Below are positions 34,301 to 46,540 of a stretch of 64,000 nucleotides of DNA, one piece after another. How positions within the stretch are numbered: the stretch's first letter is position 1; each line of letters opens with the position of its first letter. Both the position numbers and the translations under genes were made by a program. The DNA comes from Sordaria brevicollis. Taxonomy: Eukaryota > Ascomycota > Sordariomycetes > Sordariales > Sordariaceae. Below the pieces are notes generated by a model that saw only the letters and a program-made list of their open reading frames with translations, was not told the DNA's origin and ran no database searches. The DNA lies in assembly GCA_033439795.1 (NCBI GenBank), contig JAUTDP010000007.1:3286001-3350000 (forward strand), written 5' to 3'.

Positions 34301-35520
34301 AATACCTAAAAATAAATAGGAATTCGATAATATATTTATAATAGTAGACCAATTAAATAAAATATTATAAATTATCCTTTATTTTATTATAATAACCGTT
34401 AAGGATATAGCTTATATATATTATAAAAGATTATATTATATTTACGGATTATTAAACGAAATTATTTCGAATAAGGGTCCTTAATTTATTTTAAATTTTA
34501 TAAACGAATTAATAAAAATTCTTAATATCCGGTAAAAATTAATTTCCTCGGGTTATAATTAAACCGTTAAATAGGCGGAGATTATAAACGAATATTTCGA
34601 CTAACGTCTTTATCCTTTCGTTAACTATTTTTAAAATAATTAATTAGAAGCGATTTTAATAATAAACGCCGTCTAAATAGGGATATTATATAATAATTTA
34701 AGAAGAATATAATTATATAAAGTATTAAGAGGGTTCCTTATACCTAATACTTTAAATTAGGAAGTACGTATAAATTTTAATAGCGTTTAATTAATAATTA
34801 AAGAAAAATTTAACCCTAAAAATATATAAAGAATAATAAAACGGATTCGAAATTTCGTAAAAAAGGTTAAGGAATATATTATTAAAACCTAAAAACGAAT
34901 AATTAAATAAACGGATAAATATCGGCGCGTCTTAAATTTTAATTTTAGAAATAAAATATTTATTATTAAATAGAGCGAATTTACCGACCGGTTAAATTAT
35001 AAATTCGATTTTCCTTTAATTAACCAATATTTTAAAATTAAAGAAAAATATAATTATTTATTTAAATTAAAAGTTTTAAAAAAGTAGAAGGGAACGGACG
35101 TTTTTTATATAAATCGGTTAAAGAAATATTTTAATAACTTATTACCCGGCTAAAAATTAAAAAAACTTACGGAAGAATATATTAATAATAATATTAAATA
35201 GGAAATAAGGGAAATTTTAGCTTCTCGGGTATACTTTAGTAAATTCTAATACCGAATAAATTAAAAAGGATATAATCCGGATTTAAAATTCTATAATACT
35301 AAGAATTTTAAAAATTTATTTAAATTATTATAAATTTACTATAAAGCGTACTTAAAATACTTAAACCCGCTACTATATTTAAAAGAATAATTATAAAAGG
35401 CGGAAATAAAAGAATTTAATAAAAATTACCCGAATAATAATATTCTTTTAAAAAAGGGTATAAAAAGGCTAAAGAGGATAATAGGCGTTAAAAAGTAAAG
35501 GATTTACTTTATATATAATA
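31381..35520 (+). pseudogene. pol remnant of chromovirus copy 1 with chromodomain
   Basis: In order: a retropepsin-like segment near 31.49-31.57 kb (FINLGINSNIFI, mutated at the active-site triad), reverse transcriptase from about 32.4 kb with FYVDY and a mutated catalytic box reading YIDN (32895-32906), an RNase H region near 33.4 kb, and integrase at about 34.0-34.8 kb with VD-LNK and a later SNKGPQF-type block. The 3' end (35195-35400) reads EIREILASRV, then YRI, KGYNPDLKFYN and NFKNLF, which is the strand-helix order of a chromodomain. Dozens of TAA/TAG codons make it non-coding. This order (PR-RT-RH-INT-chromodomain) defines a chromovirus. Confidence 0.78.
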
Positions 35521-35574
35521 ATAATTTTAATATTTCGAAGATTCGGGGCGAATTTTTTTCGAAGGGGGGGGTAG

Positions 35575-35827
35575 TATTATAACGCTAACGGATAAAATCT
35601 TTATTTAACGGACCGGTTATCGCTCGGGCGGTTACTTAATAAAAATTAACCGCATTAGCGTACGTAATTGCGTACCGCCTTCGTAGGTCGCCCGCGCCTA
35701 GGTATAAAACCTTAGCGCGGGGCGTACCCTTTATTCGTTTCTTCTTTTCTTTTTTATCTTATAATTCTACAATAGACCTAGATTTAATATATTAAACTTA
35801 TCTCTCGTAACCACGTCGCTCGTGACA
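35575..35827 (+). repeat. 3' LTR of chromovirus copy 1
   Basis: 253 bp. In contrast to the 5' LTR, its inner (left) part is mutated and its outer right end is spared, ending CGTGACA. Confidence 0.88.
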
Positions 35828-36852
35828 ATTTTACTATAAATTACGATTTCCTTATAATATATTTTATTTTAAAATATTCGCCTTTTTTATAAAGAACCTT
35901 ATTTAAAGTAAATTCTTCGATCCTAATATTATAAATAAATAAATTATAAGAATAATTATTATAGAGGCTTTTTAAATATATAATCTATATTACCTATTTA
36001 TTTAATTCGATTATATATACGCCAAAATCTTTACTATAGAAGGATATATTAGTAAATACGTTAATAATTAACCCGGGTATATTAATATACAATTTCGGAA
36101 TATTTATCGATATTTATATATTATTCGGGTTTTCCTTATCCTATTTTATATTATTAATATTAAGGATTATAATATTCTCGGATAAATAATCGACTTCTTA
36201 CTACTCTTTTTCTATAATAAAAAGAGTATTAATTATAGGCCGGAGATATTTTACTTTTCGTAGCTCCTACGCCCCGAAAAAATAAATTACGTACTATTAT
36301 AAACTATTTTATAGTCCGGGTTTATATAGTATACTATAACCGGTAATAATTAGAAGGAAATCGATTTAATATTAGAATATATTAATCGATCCTTTACTTT
36401 CGATTTAAAATATAATAAAAATTCGATATATAACGTTAAATTTACGTTTATTAAAATATTTACTATTAGTCTAATTATTATAATTATTTAGAAAGTAATC
36501 GAATTAGAATTTGGGCGATTTAACGGTAATAAATATAATAACCCTTCGGTTAACGAAGACGTTATTAATTACACTTATAAAATTTATATAAACGGGTTCG
36601 TAATTCGGCGTTATAAGTATTCTAATTCCGTTAATTTTAATACCCTAAATTTATAATATAATAGCTTTAATATCTTATTTATAGGGGCTTTCGATCGGTT
36701 TAATAATAAGGAAATATAGTTGGAACGTATTAAAAACCGCGAATATTTCAATTTTACCGATGAATTCGAAATAAATAGCGATAATATTATTATAATTAGT
36801 AGCGTACAAAACGCGGACTCTAATAATAATACTAAAATAGCTTAATCGATAA

Positions 36853-37107
36853 TATTACGAGCGACGTAGTTACGAGAAACAAGTTTAATACGTTAAATCC
36901 AAATCTATTATAGAATTATAAAATGAAGAAGAAAAGAAGAAAAACGAGTAAAGGGCGCGCCCCGCGCTAAGGTTTTATACTTAAGCGCGGGCGACCTACG
37001 AAAGTAATACGTAATTACGTACGCTAATACGGTTAACCTTTATTAAATAACCGCTTAAATAATAACCGGTCCGCTAAATAAGGATTTTATCTACTAGCGC
37101 TGTAATA
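36853..37107 (-). repeat. 3' LTR of chromovirus copy 2
   Basis: 255 bp. Most of the U3 is heavily mutated, while the outer left end (TTACGAGCGACGTAG) is spared compared with the same part of the partner LTR. Confidence 0.88.
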
Positions 37108-37149
37108 TTACCCCCCTTTTCGAAAAAAATTCGCCCCGAATCTTCGAAA

Positions 37150-40100
37150 TATTAGAATTATTATTATATATAAAGTAAATCCTTTATTTTTTAACGCTTA
37201 TTATCCTTTTTAACCTCTTTATACCCTTTTTTAAAGGAATATTATTATCCGGGTAATTTTTATCGAACTCTTTTACTTCCGCTTTTTATAATTATTTTTT
37301 TAAACGTAATAATAAGCCCGGGTATTTTAGGTACGTTTTATAATAGATTTATAATAATTTAAATAAATTTTTAAAATTTTTAACGTTATAAAACTTCGGG
37401 TCCGGGTTATATCCCTTTTAATTTATTCGGTATTAAAATTTATTAAAATATATTCGAAAAATTAAAATTTCCTTTACCTCCTATTTAATATCGTTTTTTA
37501 TATATTCCTTTATTAATTCTTTTAATTTTTAATTAAGTAACGAATTATTAAAATATTTCCGAAATTTATTAATATAGAAAATATTTATTCTTTTCCAACC
37601 TTTTAATATTTTTAATTAAAATGAATAATTATATTTTTCTTTAATTTTAAAATATTAGCTCGTTAAAAGAAAATCGAATTTATAATTTAACCGGTTTATA
37701 AATTCGTTCCGTTTAATAATAAATACCCTATTATTAGGTCCGAAATCTAAAACGCGTCGATATTTATTTAATTATTTAATTATCCGCTCTTAAATTTTAG
37801 TAATAAATTTTTTTACTTTATTTATATATCTTCGAATCCGATTTATTAAACCCTATACGTTTTTTTAATTAAATTTTTCTCTAATTATTAATTATATACT
37901 ATTAAAATTAATTCGAATTTTTTAATTTAAAATTCCGGGTATTGGGAATTTTTTTAATACTTTATATAATTATATTCTTCCTAAATTATTATATAGTATT
38001 CCTATTTATATTATATTTATTATTAGGATCGCTTTTAATTAATTATTTTAAAAATAATTAATAAAAGGACGAAAATATTAATTAAAATATTCGTTTATAA
38101 TTTTAGCCTACTCCGTAATTTAATTATATCCCGAAGAAGCTAATTTCTATTTAATATTTAGAATTTTAATTAATTTATTTATAAAATCTAATACGAATTA
38201 GGGGCCTTTATCCGAAATAATTTCGTTTAATAATTTATAAATATAGTAAAGGCTTTCGTAATATATATAAATTACGTTTCGGATTATTATTATTATAAAA
38301 TAAAAGATAATCTATAATACTTTATTTAATCGGTCTATTATTACGAATATATTATTAAATTTTTATTTATCCTTAAATAAAATTTTAAAATTTACCACTA
38401 AGCTTTATTAAATATATTAAACTATTGGGATAGGCTTTAATTTATTAGGGGTCTTATCCCGAAGAACCTTCGAAATATAATATATTACGTAATTAACGAT
38501 GAAACGATCAACGTTATTAATTATTCTTAATTATTAATATTATATAAATATTAAGCGTTTTATTTTATTTCGGCCTAAATAAACGGTAATAATCTTTATA
38601 TATAATTCGTAAATAATTTAAATTTTTAAAATATTAAATAATATAATAAATTTATCGAAATAAGTAAAAATTTTTATTGGTAATAAATCGATACCCGTTC
38701 TCCCCCCTTCTAATTATATTTCGATAAATTTCTAAATCCGGGCAAATTTTATTCTCGAAAATAAAGCGATTTATAAATAAATAGCCTTTTAATTGTTCTT
38801 CCCGGATTCCCTTTATAATTTTAAAATTAATTTCTATAATAACCGTATTTAAAAATATAATCGATATATAAATTATATTAATACTATTAATTATATTATT
38901 AAATTATACTATCCGACTATTATCGAAGTTTTTAAAAATTTAAAAAATCTTTTATATTTCCTACTTTACTTTTTAATTTTTTAAATCTTTTACTTTCCTT
39001 AATAATACGTCCGTTATATTATTTTCCTTTCTTAACCGATAAAAAATAATAAAATAATATTAGGATAGGAATTCGGCCTACCCGGTTTATTATAAATTTA
39101 AAAGTTTTTTAATATTAAATTATTTAAAGGCTTCGTTATTTATTAAAATTAAAAAGGGTTTATATAAATTAATAAATTTAATTCTCTAATATTATAAAAT
39201 TCTAATAATAATTATTAACTCTTTATTATAAATAAAATAATTATATTTTACGTTGTATATTATTTTTAAATAAAAAGTAATCGATTGCTATTCGTTATCG
39301 ACTAATTATAATAATACGCCGGCTACTACTCTATCGGATACGTCCGTCTTTATATATATTAGGTATTTATATTAAAAATAGGCTAAGATAAACGTTAATA
39401 GTAAATAATTTTTAAATTCTTTAAACGCAATTTAATAGTCTTTATTCCAATTAAAAATTTCTCCCTTTTTAATTATAGTTATTAAAAGCTTCGTTATTCG
39501 ATTATAATCTTTAACGAAACGTCTATAAAAATTATAAAAGCTTAGGAAAGATTATATCCTTTATATATTCGTTAGAATTTATTAATCCTTTATAATTATA
39601 ATTTTTTAAGGGTCTATTAATACGCTATTAATTCTAATAATAAAATTTAGGAATTTAATCTTTTTAATATAGAATTCGTATTTATTTAAATCCATTTATA
39701 GGTTAGCCGCTTTCAATTTAATTAATACCTTTTTAATATAAATTTTATACTCTTCTAAATTATTCGAAAAGATAAAAATATTATCGATATATATATTATA
39801 AAAATTATCGAAATAATTTATTAACGTTTTATTAATATAGTATTAAAATATTAATAGCCTATTAATTAATTTAAAGGGTAAGACTTTATATTTATAAGCG
39901 CCGTATTTTATTCGGAATATTATAAATTCTTCGTCGTTCGGATATATATAAATTCGATAAAAAGCCTATTTAATATCGATTTTCGAGAAAATCTTTACTT
40001 AATTAATCTTAATAATAATTTTATCGATTAATAGTAGCGGATACTAATTTTTTTTAATAATAGTATTAAATTTTTAATAATTAATATAGAACTTTAGCTT

Positions 40101-41370
40101 ATTATTAACTTTATGCGTAAAGAAAATAAACGCGGCCTAAAGTATTAAATTATTTTTAATAAAGCTTTTAATTAATATTTTATTAATATATTTCTAATAA
40201 ATTTTTAATTTGTTTATTAATATTTTATATAATAGATTATAATTAAAATTTTCGAATTTCGCTCTATTTATTAAATTAATTTTATAATTGTTAATATAGT
40301 AATTTAATAGGATATTAAATTCCTTCTTACTAAATATATTTAAATATTTATAAACGTATTCCGGGATTTCTTTTTTAATTCGTTTATATAATTTTACTTT
40401 ATCCTCGGCGAAAATTTATTTTTTTCGGTCGTTAATAAATCGGTTAAATTTATAGAAATTAATAATTCTTATATATTTTCGTTTAATAAATATAAAGAAA
40501 ACGTTAATATTAATAATAGCGAAATCGTTATAATACTTATATTATTTTACGCCGTTGTATTTTAATTAATATCGGCTATACGTATCTTTTTTTTAATAAG
40601 GGTCGTTTTTTCGTTCGATTTCAAATATTTTAATATATTTATATTGCGTAAATATTATATCGTCTTCCCGTTATAAAGTATATTAATTTATTAATTCGTA
40701 TTCTATCTTTATTAAATTTTTATCCTCTCCCGGTCGAATAGGTTTTTCCTTAAGCTCTTCGAAAAATTCGGTTAATCGGCTATATTTTATTAAAAGCGAT
40801 AGGGAGGGAATTGTATTAGCGAAGGCTTCGAATTCGGAAATCCGTTTATTAAATATTAAAAAAATAGTAATTACTTTATCGAAGATTAACCTAATATTAA
40901 CGACGTTTATTAAAATTTTATATTTTTTTAATTAATATTTACTTAAAATAATATTATAATTTCAATTAATAATAATTATTATTTTTTTATTAAATTTCTA
41001 ATTTTATACTTTAATTAGTCCTTTTAAATATTAATCGATCGTTTTACTATATTATCCGGTATAACTTCCTATAGCGTAAAATTAAAACTTATATAATCTT
41101 TTTACTCTTTATTTTATTATATTATTTATAAAATTTTTATTTATAAAAATATTACTATTTACTTCCGAATTAATAAACGTATCGTTTATAAATAAAGTTT
41201 TTTTATTATTATTTATTATAATATAAGACGTAATTAAAGTTAACCTACCCAAATAGTTTTTTAAAAATCCTTTATTTACTTTTATTTTCTTTAATAATAT
41301 TTTTTTTAAATTCTTTCTAAAATAAGTATTCATTAATTTAATCCCTAAGAAGGAATTTAATATTCCTAAA
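37150..41370 (-). pseudogene. pol remnant of chromovirus copy 2
   Basis: Inverted counterpart of the pol region of copy 1. The chromodomain end lies at about 37.25-37.48 kb, integrase at 37.8-38.6 kb, reverse transcriptase near 39.7-40.3 kb. The longest stop-free stretch, 41109-41333 minus, covers the protease region with TLFINDTFINSEVNSNIFI. No intact gene remains. Confidence 0.7.
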
Positions 41371-43755
41371 ATAATTAATTTTCCACTTTATTATCGGCCA
41401 ATCTATCGTCCTCTTTATTTTTATAATTATAATAATTAATAAATTCGTTAATATAATTAGAGTTACTACCGCGGCGGTTAAAATAATTATAAAAATAATA
41501 TTTAATTTCCTTATATACGAAATATTTATTTTCTTCGAATAATTTACGGACCTCCTTACGAATTATATCGGAGGCGCGATAAAAAATACCTTAATTACTA
41601 TTACTAGTATTAATACTACTATTAATAATATTATTAAAATTCTTATTAAAATTATTAAAACCCTTAATTTTATTAAATAAATTCGAAGAAAAAAAAGTAT
41701 TCTTATCCTTTTCTTTATTATCCTTCTTAATTTTATTATTATAAAAAATATATTAATTAATTTCGACCGCCTTTTTAATTATTAAAGCGTATTAATTAAA
41801 AATTATATCTTCTTATCCGTATCTTTAGAGAAAAGCGTTCTAAATATTACCGGAAAACTTTTAATTAAATTCTTACTTCTATAAATTAAGCGGACGACCG
41901 TATTTTCTAATTAAACGAACGAATTTATTATAAAATTCTTAAAAATTATTATTTATCTCGAATTTTAAATCGTTACATTTATAAATAACCTTCTCCTTAT
42001 AATTATAATTATAATATTTAATATATAAATAGGTTAATAATTCGTTAAAAGTTTTAATATTATAAAGGCCATCGGCGAAATAGGGCTCGAAATTTTAAAT
42101 AATTTTGCTAATAATACGGTTTTCGATATATATTTTTTTAACTTCGTTATTAAAAAAATAATCGACATTTAATTTAAATTTATTAAAAATATAACGATAC
42201 TAAATATCGAAAGTAATAATATCCTTATTTTTCTTATTATAAAAATAGGGTAAATCCTTCTTTTTAATTAATAAACGTTTACGGCTAATTATAAAGAAAT
42301 CGGTAGTAAGGGTCTTTTTATAACGGCCTCTTTCGTTATTATCTTTATTATAATTAATATAATTAATACGGTCGTAATATTCGAAATTTTCGGGAATTAG
42401 GAAGGCGATTTTCTTCTTATAGAAATTAATATTTTCTTTATAGAGGTTAATATTCTCTTTAATTAAAATAGCGATTATAATATATAAATTAATTATATCG
42501 CCGTCCTAAGTAATTATTATTCCTCCTAATTCTTCAATTTAGACTTTTATAATTATTAAATTATTTTTAATTTTAGCGAATTCCTTTTCTTTTTTAATTA
42601 AATTATAATAGGTCTTATTCTATTTAATTAAAAAGCAGGAATAAGAAAAATAGCCCTTAATCGAAGTATTATCTTTTTATTTATAAAGCGTACTCTATTT
42701 ATTAGTATAGCCGTCGTTAAACGGGGTATTATTTTAAACCTCTCCGTCGTTAAATAAATTATTTTTCTAATTATTATTAAATAGGGTATTATTTTAAATT
42801 TTTTTATTAAAATAATTAATAATTTAACGTAATATAGTAAATTAGGCTTAGAATTTACGGTTCTTTTCGCACAATACGGCGTTTTTATAACGTAAAGTTT
42901 CGTAATCGTCCGGTTCGAAGTCGGGATTTTCATTTCCGCGGGCTCTTAATAATTAACGTATTAAAAATATATTCTTATTTTATTCTTTACGTAAATCCTT
43001 ACGGAAACGTTTATTATCTATTTCGGCGCCCTTTTAATATTTTAATAAATTAACGGCGTATTCGTATATTTATCTTAAATTAATATTTAAATAAATAGTA
43101 ATAATTTAATATCCTTATTATTAGGAAAGAATAGCCTTAATTAAAATAATTCGCAATTTAATTTCCTCGAAAATAATATATACGCCCTCGGAATCTTCAA
43201 TAATAGATTTAAAAATATTAAAATCTATTAATAAAATATTATTATTATTCTATTCCTAATAATTTTAACCCGTAATTATTAGAATTTTAAAAGTAAAAAT
43301 TAAATAATTTTTATTATATTAAGTTTAATATTTTGCAATTGTATTAATCTTCGTATATAAGAAACCGAGTAAATCTTTTATATTAAACGTATAACGAACG
43401 TCGGCGAATTTATTAATAATTTCCTAATTAAAAAACGTAATAATTTTATTTATATTTTCTAGAATATTACAATCCTTTAAATTAAATTTATCGATATTAT
43501 ATAATTAAACATCCTATTTTTCTTTAAAAATACTAATTATAATATTATTAAACGAACGACGCTTAAAAATATCGTTTTACTAAATAATTATATTAAGAAT
43601 AATAAATATATCTATAATATTAAATTTAATTTATTCGATTACGAATTTATCGGATATATTCTTCTTTTAAATTTCGTTTATTTAAACGCTCTTAGTAGTA
43701 AATAATTTAATAATTTTAGTTATATTATTTTTTTATTAGGGGTTTATACTATTAT
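41371..43755 (-). pseudogene. gag remnant of chromovirus copy 2
   Basis: Inverted counterpart of the gag region of the other copies, with the same Asn-rich segment (about 41.6-41.7 kb) and broken by many stops. A 101-codon stop-free stretch survives on the minus strand at 42628-42933, but it is in a different frame from the gag reading and I do not call it a gene. Confidence 0.6.
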
Positions 43756-43852
43756 AATTAATTACAAAAGTATATATTATAATTATTTTAATCGGTAAAT
43801 AAATTTAGGATATTTAAATACTTCTTTAGTATATTAAGAATAATTTTATAAT

Positions 43853-44107
43853 TATTACGAGTAATGTAATTACGAAAGATAAATTTAATACGTTAAATTT
43901 AAATCTATTATAGAATTATAAGATAAAGAAGAAAAGAAGAAAAACGAGCAAAGGGCGCGCCCCGCGCCAGGGTTTTATACCTGGGCGCGGGCGACCCACG
44001 AAGGCGGTACGCAGTCACGTACGCTAGTGCGGTCAACCTTTGTTAAGTAACCGCCTAAGCGACAACCGGTCCGCTAGATAGGGACCCTGTCCGCTAGCGC
44101 TGTGATA
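43853..44107 (-). repeat. 5' LTR of chromovirus copy 2, nearly unmutated outer part
   Basis: 255 bp. The part from about 43920 to 44107 is the best-preserved LTR sequence in the window and keeps many CpA sites (for example GTCACGTACGCTAGTG). Useful as the reference for the unmutated U3 sequence. Confidence 0.88.
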
Positions 44108-44756
44108 GATAACTGGTTTAAACCGTTTATAATTTAGTACGGTAATTTCTATAAACCCCGCTATAATAAGACCTACGAATTACTCTACCGGTAATATATC
44201 CTTATATAAGTATTACGTATTACGAATATTATAATTATACGCCTCGTATTTTATTATAATTATTATAATTCGTTTAAATATTTATAGAGGTAAATTCTAT
44301 TAAAATAATTAATAAATATTATTTTAATTAAAGTCGATTAATACTAGTAAATTACCCGGTAATTAAGTAATCCGTCTATTATAATTAATAATAATTAATT
44401 AAAATTTCAATTTTCATTTAATATATATCGTTTATTAATTGCTATATACTTTTCTAGTTTAAAATTTCGTTTATTTTATCCTATTTATTAATTACTACCG
44501 TTCGTTTCTTTATCCGTTTTTATTTTAATTAGATAAATTAATTAGCGATAAAACCTATTCCCGGCCGTAATTAGCGCTATTAAAAATCTATTATAAATTA
44601 TAATTAACGCCGTTCTAATCGGGATTAATATATTTATAAAAACCACTTTTTATACCCTTTTTCCTTCGAACTTTCCTCCTATAACCTTTTCCTCTTTAAC
44701 CTCTCCTTCTCCAATCGTTATTTCCTCCTTAACCTACTACTATATTCGAACGATTT

Positions 44757-44843
44757 ACTCTAATTATAGTAATAATTATTACTTTACTTTAATTATAATA
44801 ATAACTATTACTTTATTCGAATTATAGTAATAACTATTACCCT
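44757..44843 (+). repeat. Three 29-bp tandem repeats
   Basis: Three consecutive 29-bp units (44757-44785, 44786-44814, 44815-44843) share a core AATTATAGTAATAA-TATTAC. Before mutation the core was probably palindrome-like. It lies between the end of the DUF6589-like frame and the SNF2-like gene. Confidence 0.8.
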
Positions 44844-46540
44844 CGCCTATAGTAATTATATTTTTAAAAAGCGGTACGAAGGTAGGATTATAAAGGGTAA
44901 CCTTTATCGAAAATTTTAATACCGATTAAATTCCGTTTATTAATAACGTTTATAATATGAAAAAGCTATAAAAATTATAATACCTCCCCCTTAAATAATA
45001 CTATAATTTAGAAATATATTCGGAGCGGAGCGTTATTAACCCTAAAGCGATATTAATTAAAAATAAATATCTAAGCTACGCTGGGTATTATAATCTAAAT
45101 CGTATTTATAGAACCCCCTAATTATCGATACCTAAATAATATAAAGATTTAAATTACGTTTTTATTAATTAGGACCCTATTCCTTTAAAAAGCGAATTAT
45201 CCGATATAGAAAAAATCTATAAAAGGATACTAAACGGACAAACTTTAACGTATAAAATAAATATAATTTTAACGCTATAAAAATAAAAAGCCGTCTTTAT
45301 AGCGGGATATAAATCGTTAAATATAATATATAACTATATAGATTATAATTATAAATATTCCTATCTTTTATTTTAAGTAAATATTATTATAATTAAAATT
45401 ATAATTTTTAATTCCGATTATAATAATAATAATCCCAATTTTATTAAATCGATTTCCAATTCAACCTATTCCTATTAAAATAAAACGTAACTATTTATTT
45501 AATATCCTAAGAAATATTACTCTAATTAAAATTAATAAACGTAATTCTAATTATAGTAATAATCTACTACCTCGAACCTATTATATAAAGCCTTACCTAT
45601 ATTACTCTAATTAAAATAATATATAACAATTTACTTAACCTACGAACGTATTTATAAATATATATTAATATCCGTTAATTACCGATTAATTTAAACCTTT
45701 AATTAACTTTAAGACCCCTAACGAAAAAAAAGGCTAAGTAAATATAATTTTCCTAAATTACATTATCCTATATAATATAACGCTATTAAATTTCATTAAC
45801 TTATAAATTAATAATATAATACGTATAATTAAAAGAATTTCTATAAATGATCTATTTATATAAACGGTCGCTATATATAATAATAACCTTATTAAGCCCG
45901 TATAAAATATATTTATAAATAATATTTATATCCCCAGAACGATTATCGTTATATTATATATCGTACTACGCGCAATTAAAACCGGCCTTTAATATTCTAA
46001 GAACCCTTATTTTATAAAATAAAATAATTCGCATCCTTATATATATAACGGGTATTATATAAACGATTAATTTTATATTTAATAAATATTCTTATTCTTC
46101 GTTAAATAAAAAAATAATTATATTACGCTTAACCCTTCCCGCCCTATAAAGGGTAAAACCGCGGAGGTAACGGGCCCGTCCGTATTCCCGGATTATTTAT
46201 CGATAATTTTTATATTAATAAATAATATTATAAGAAATATTTATAATATAATTACTTTAACCGGTATATAATTAAAGAATTACGTAAAAAATTTTAATAA
46301 ATATAGTTAATTTTTTAAACCCCTTACGGACGATAATATTTAAAAATATAGCCCTATTAATAATTAATCTAAATAGATTTATAACCGCTATATTTACGTA
46401 ATTTCTTATATTCTATTATATAACTTATCGAATATTAAATATAACGCTACGGTTAAGAATGCTATAATTAAATTAAATTAATTAGAATATAATAATAACC
46501 CGGCCCCTACCCTTAATTATAATACCTTCAATTATTTTAT
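44844..46540. other. AT-rich stretch between DUF6589-like and SNF2-like remnants
   Basis: 1.7 kb. No frame could be followed with confidence, although it may hold the N-terminal exons of the SNF2-like gene. Short AATT-centred motifs recur here (about 45.52-45.61 kb). Confidence 0.4.

Larger units (their letters stand above)
28589..35827 (+). mobile_element. Chromovirus (Ty3/Gypsy) copy 1, complete, TSD ATTTT
   Basis: A 7239-bp element with 253-bp LTRs at both ends and a polypurine tract (35561-35571) just before the 3' LTR. It is flanked by ATTTT at 28584-28588 and 35828-35832. Ends were TGTCACGG...CGTGACA before mutation; the left tip now reads TATTACGG. It shares order and sequence with the copies at 36853-44107 and 50488-57741. 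It contains decayed gag and pol genes and can no longer code for its proteins. It is inserted within the DUF6589-like pseudogene. Confidence 0.9.
36853..44107 (-). mobile_element. Chromovirus copy 2, complete, opposite orientation, TSD GATAA
   Basis: A 7255-bp element with 255-bp LTRs, read right to left. The polypurine tract is at 37111-37120 (CCCCCC on the plus strand). It is flanked by GATAA at 36848-36852 and 44108-44112. It is the inverted counterpart of copies 1 and 3 and carries the same gag and pol remnants. It lies in the tail of the DUF6589-like pseudogene, only 1020 bp of which separates it from copy 1. Confidence 0.9.
26943..44755 (+). pseudogene. DUF6589-like gene, RIP-decayed and split by two retrotransposons
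   Basis: The frame runs through 26943-28588, 35833-36852 and 44113 to about 44700, with two chromovirus copies in the gaps. Joining the pieces with one target duplication each keeps one reading frame (28588 to 35833, then 36852 to 44113). The first part contains a Q-R-S-R-Q-K-type block near 27.56 kb and a Y-x-D-N-like block near 27.9 kb. The best stretch is 28339-28515: LFLIYND-KT, then IPAFFYIKFNFINLIF. It fits the DUF6589 core, where a D-Q-K-T block precedes a leucine-proline-phenylalanine-histidine helix. EIDLILEYINRSFTFDLK at about 36.36 kb resembles the late part of the same family. The frame shifts at about 27.85 kb, perhaps at an intron. Stops are almost all TAA/TAG. DUF6589 has no established biochemical function that I know of. 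I identified it by memory of the family pattern. Confidence 0.6.

Noticed and set aside
42628..42933. 101-codon open frame on the minus strand in chromovirus copy 2
   Set aside because: A stop-free stretch inside gag remnants in a non-gag frame; not conserved as coding in the other copies.
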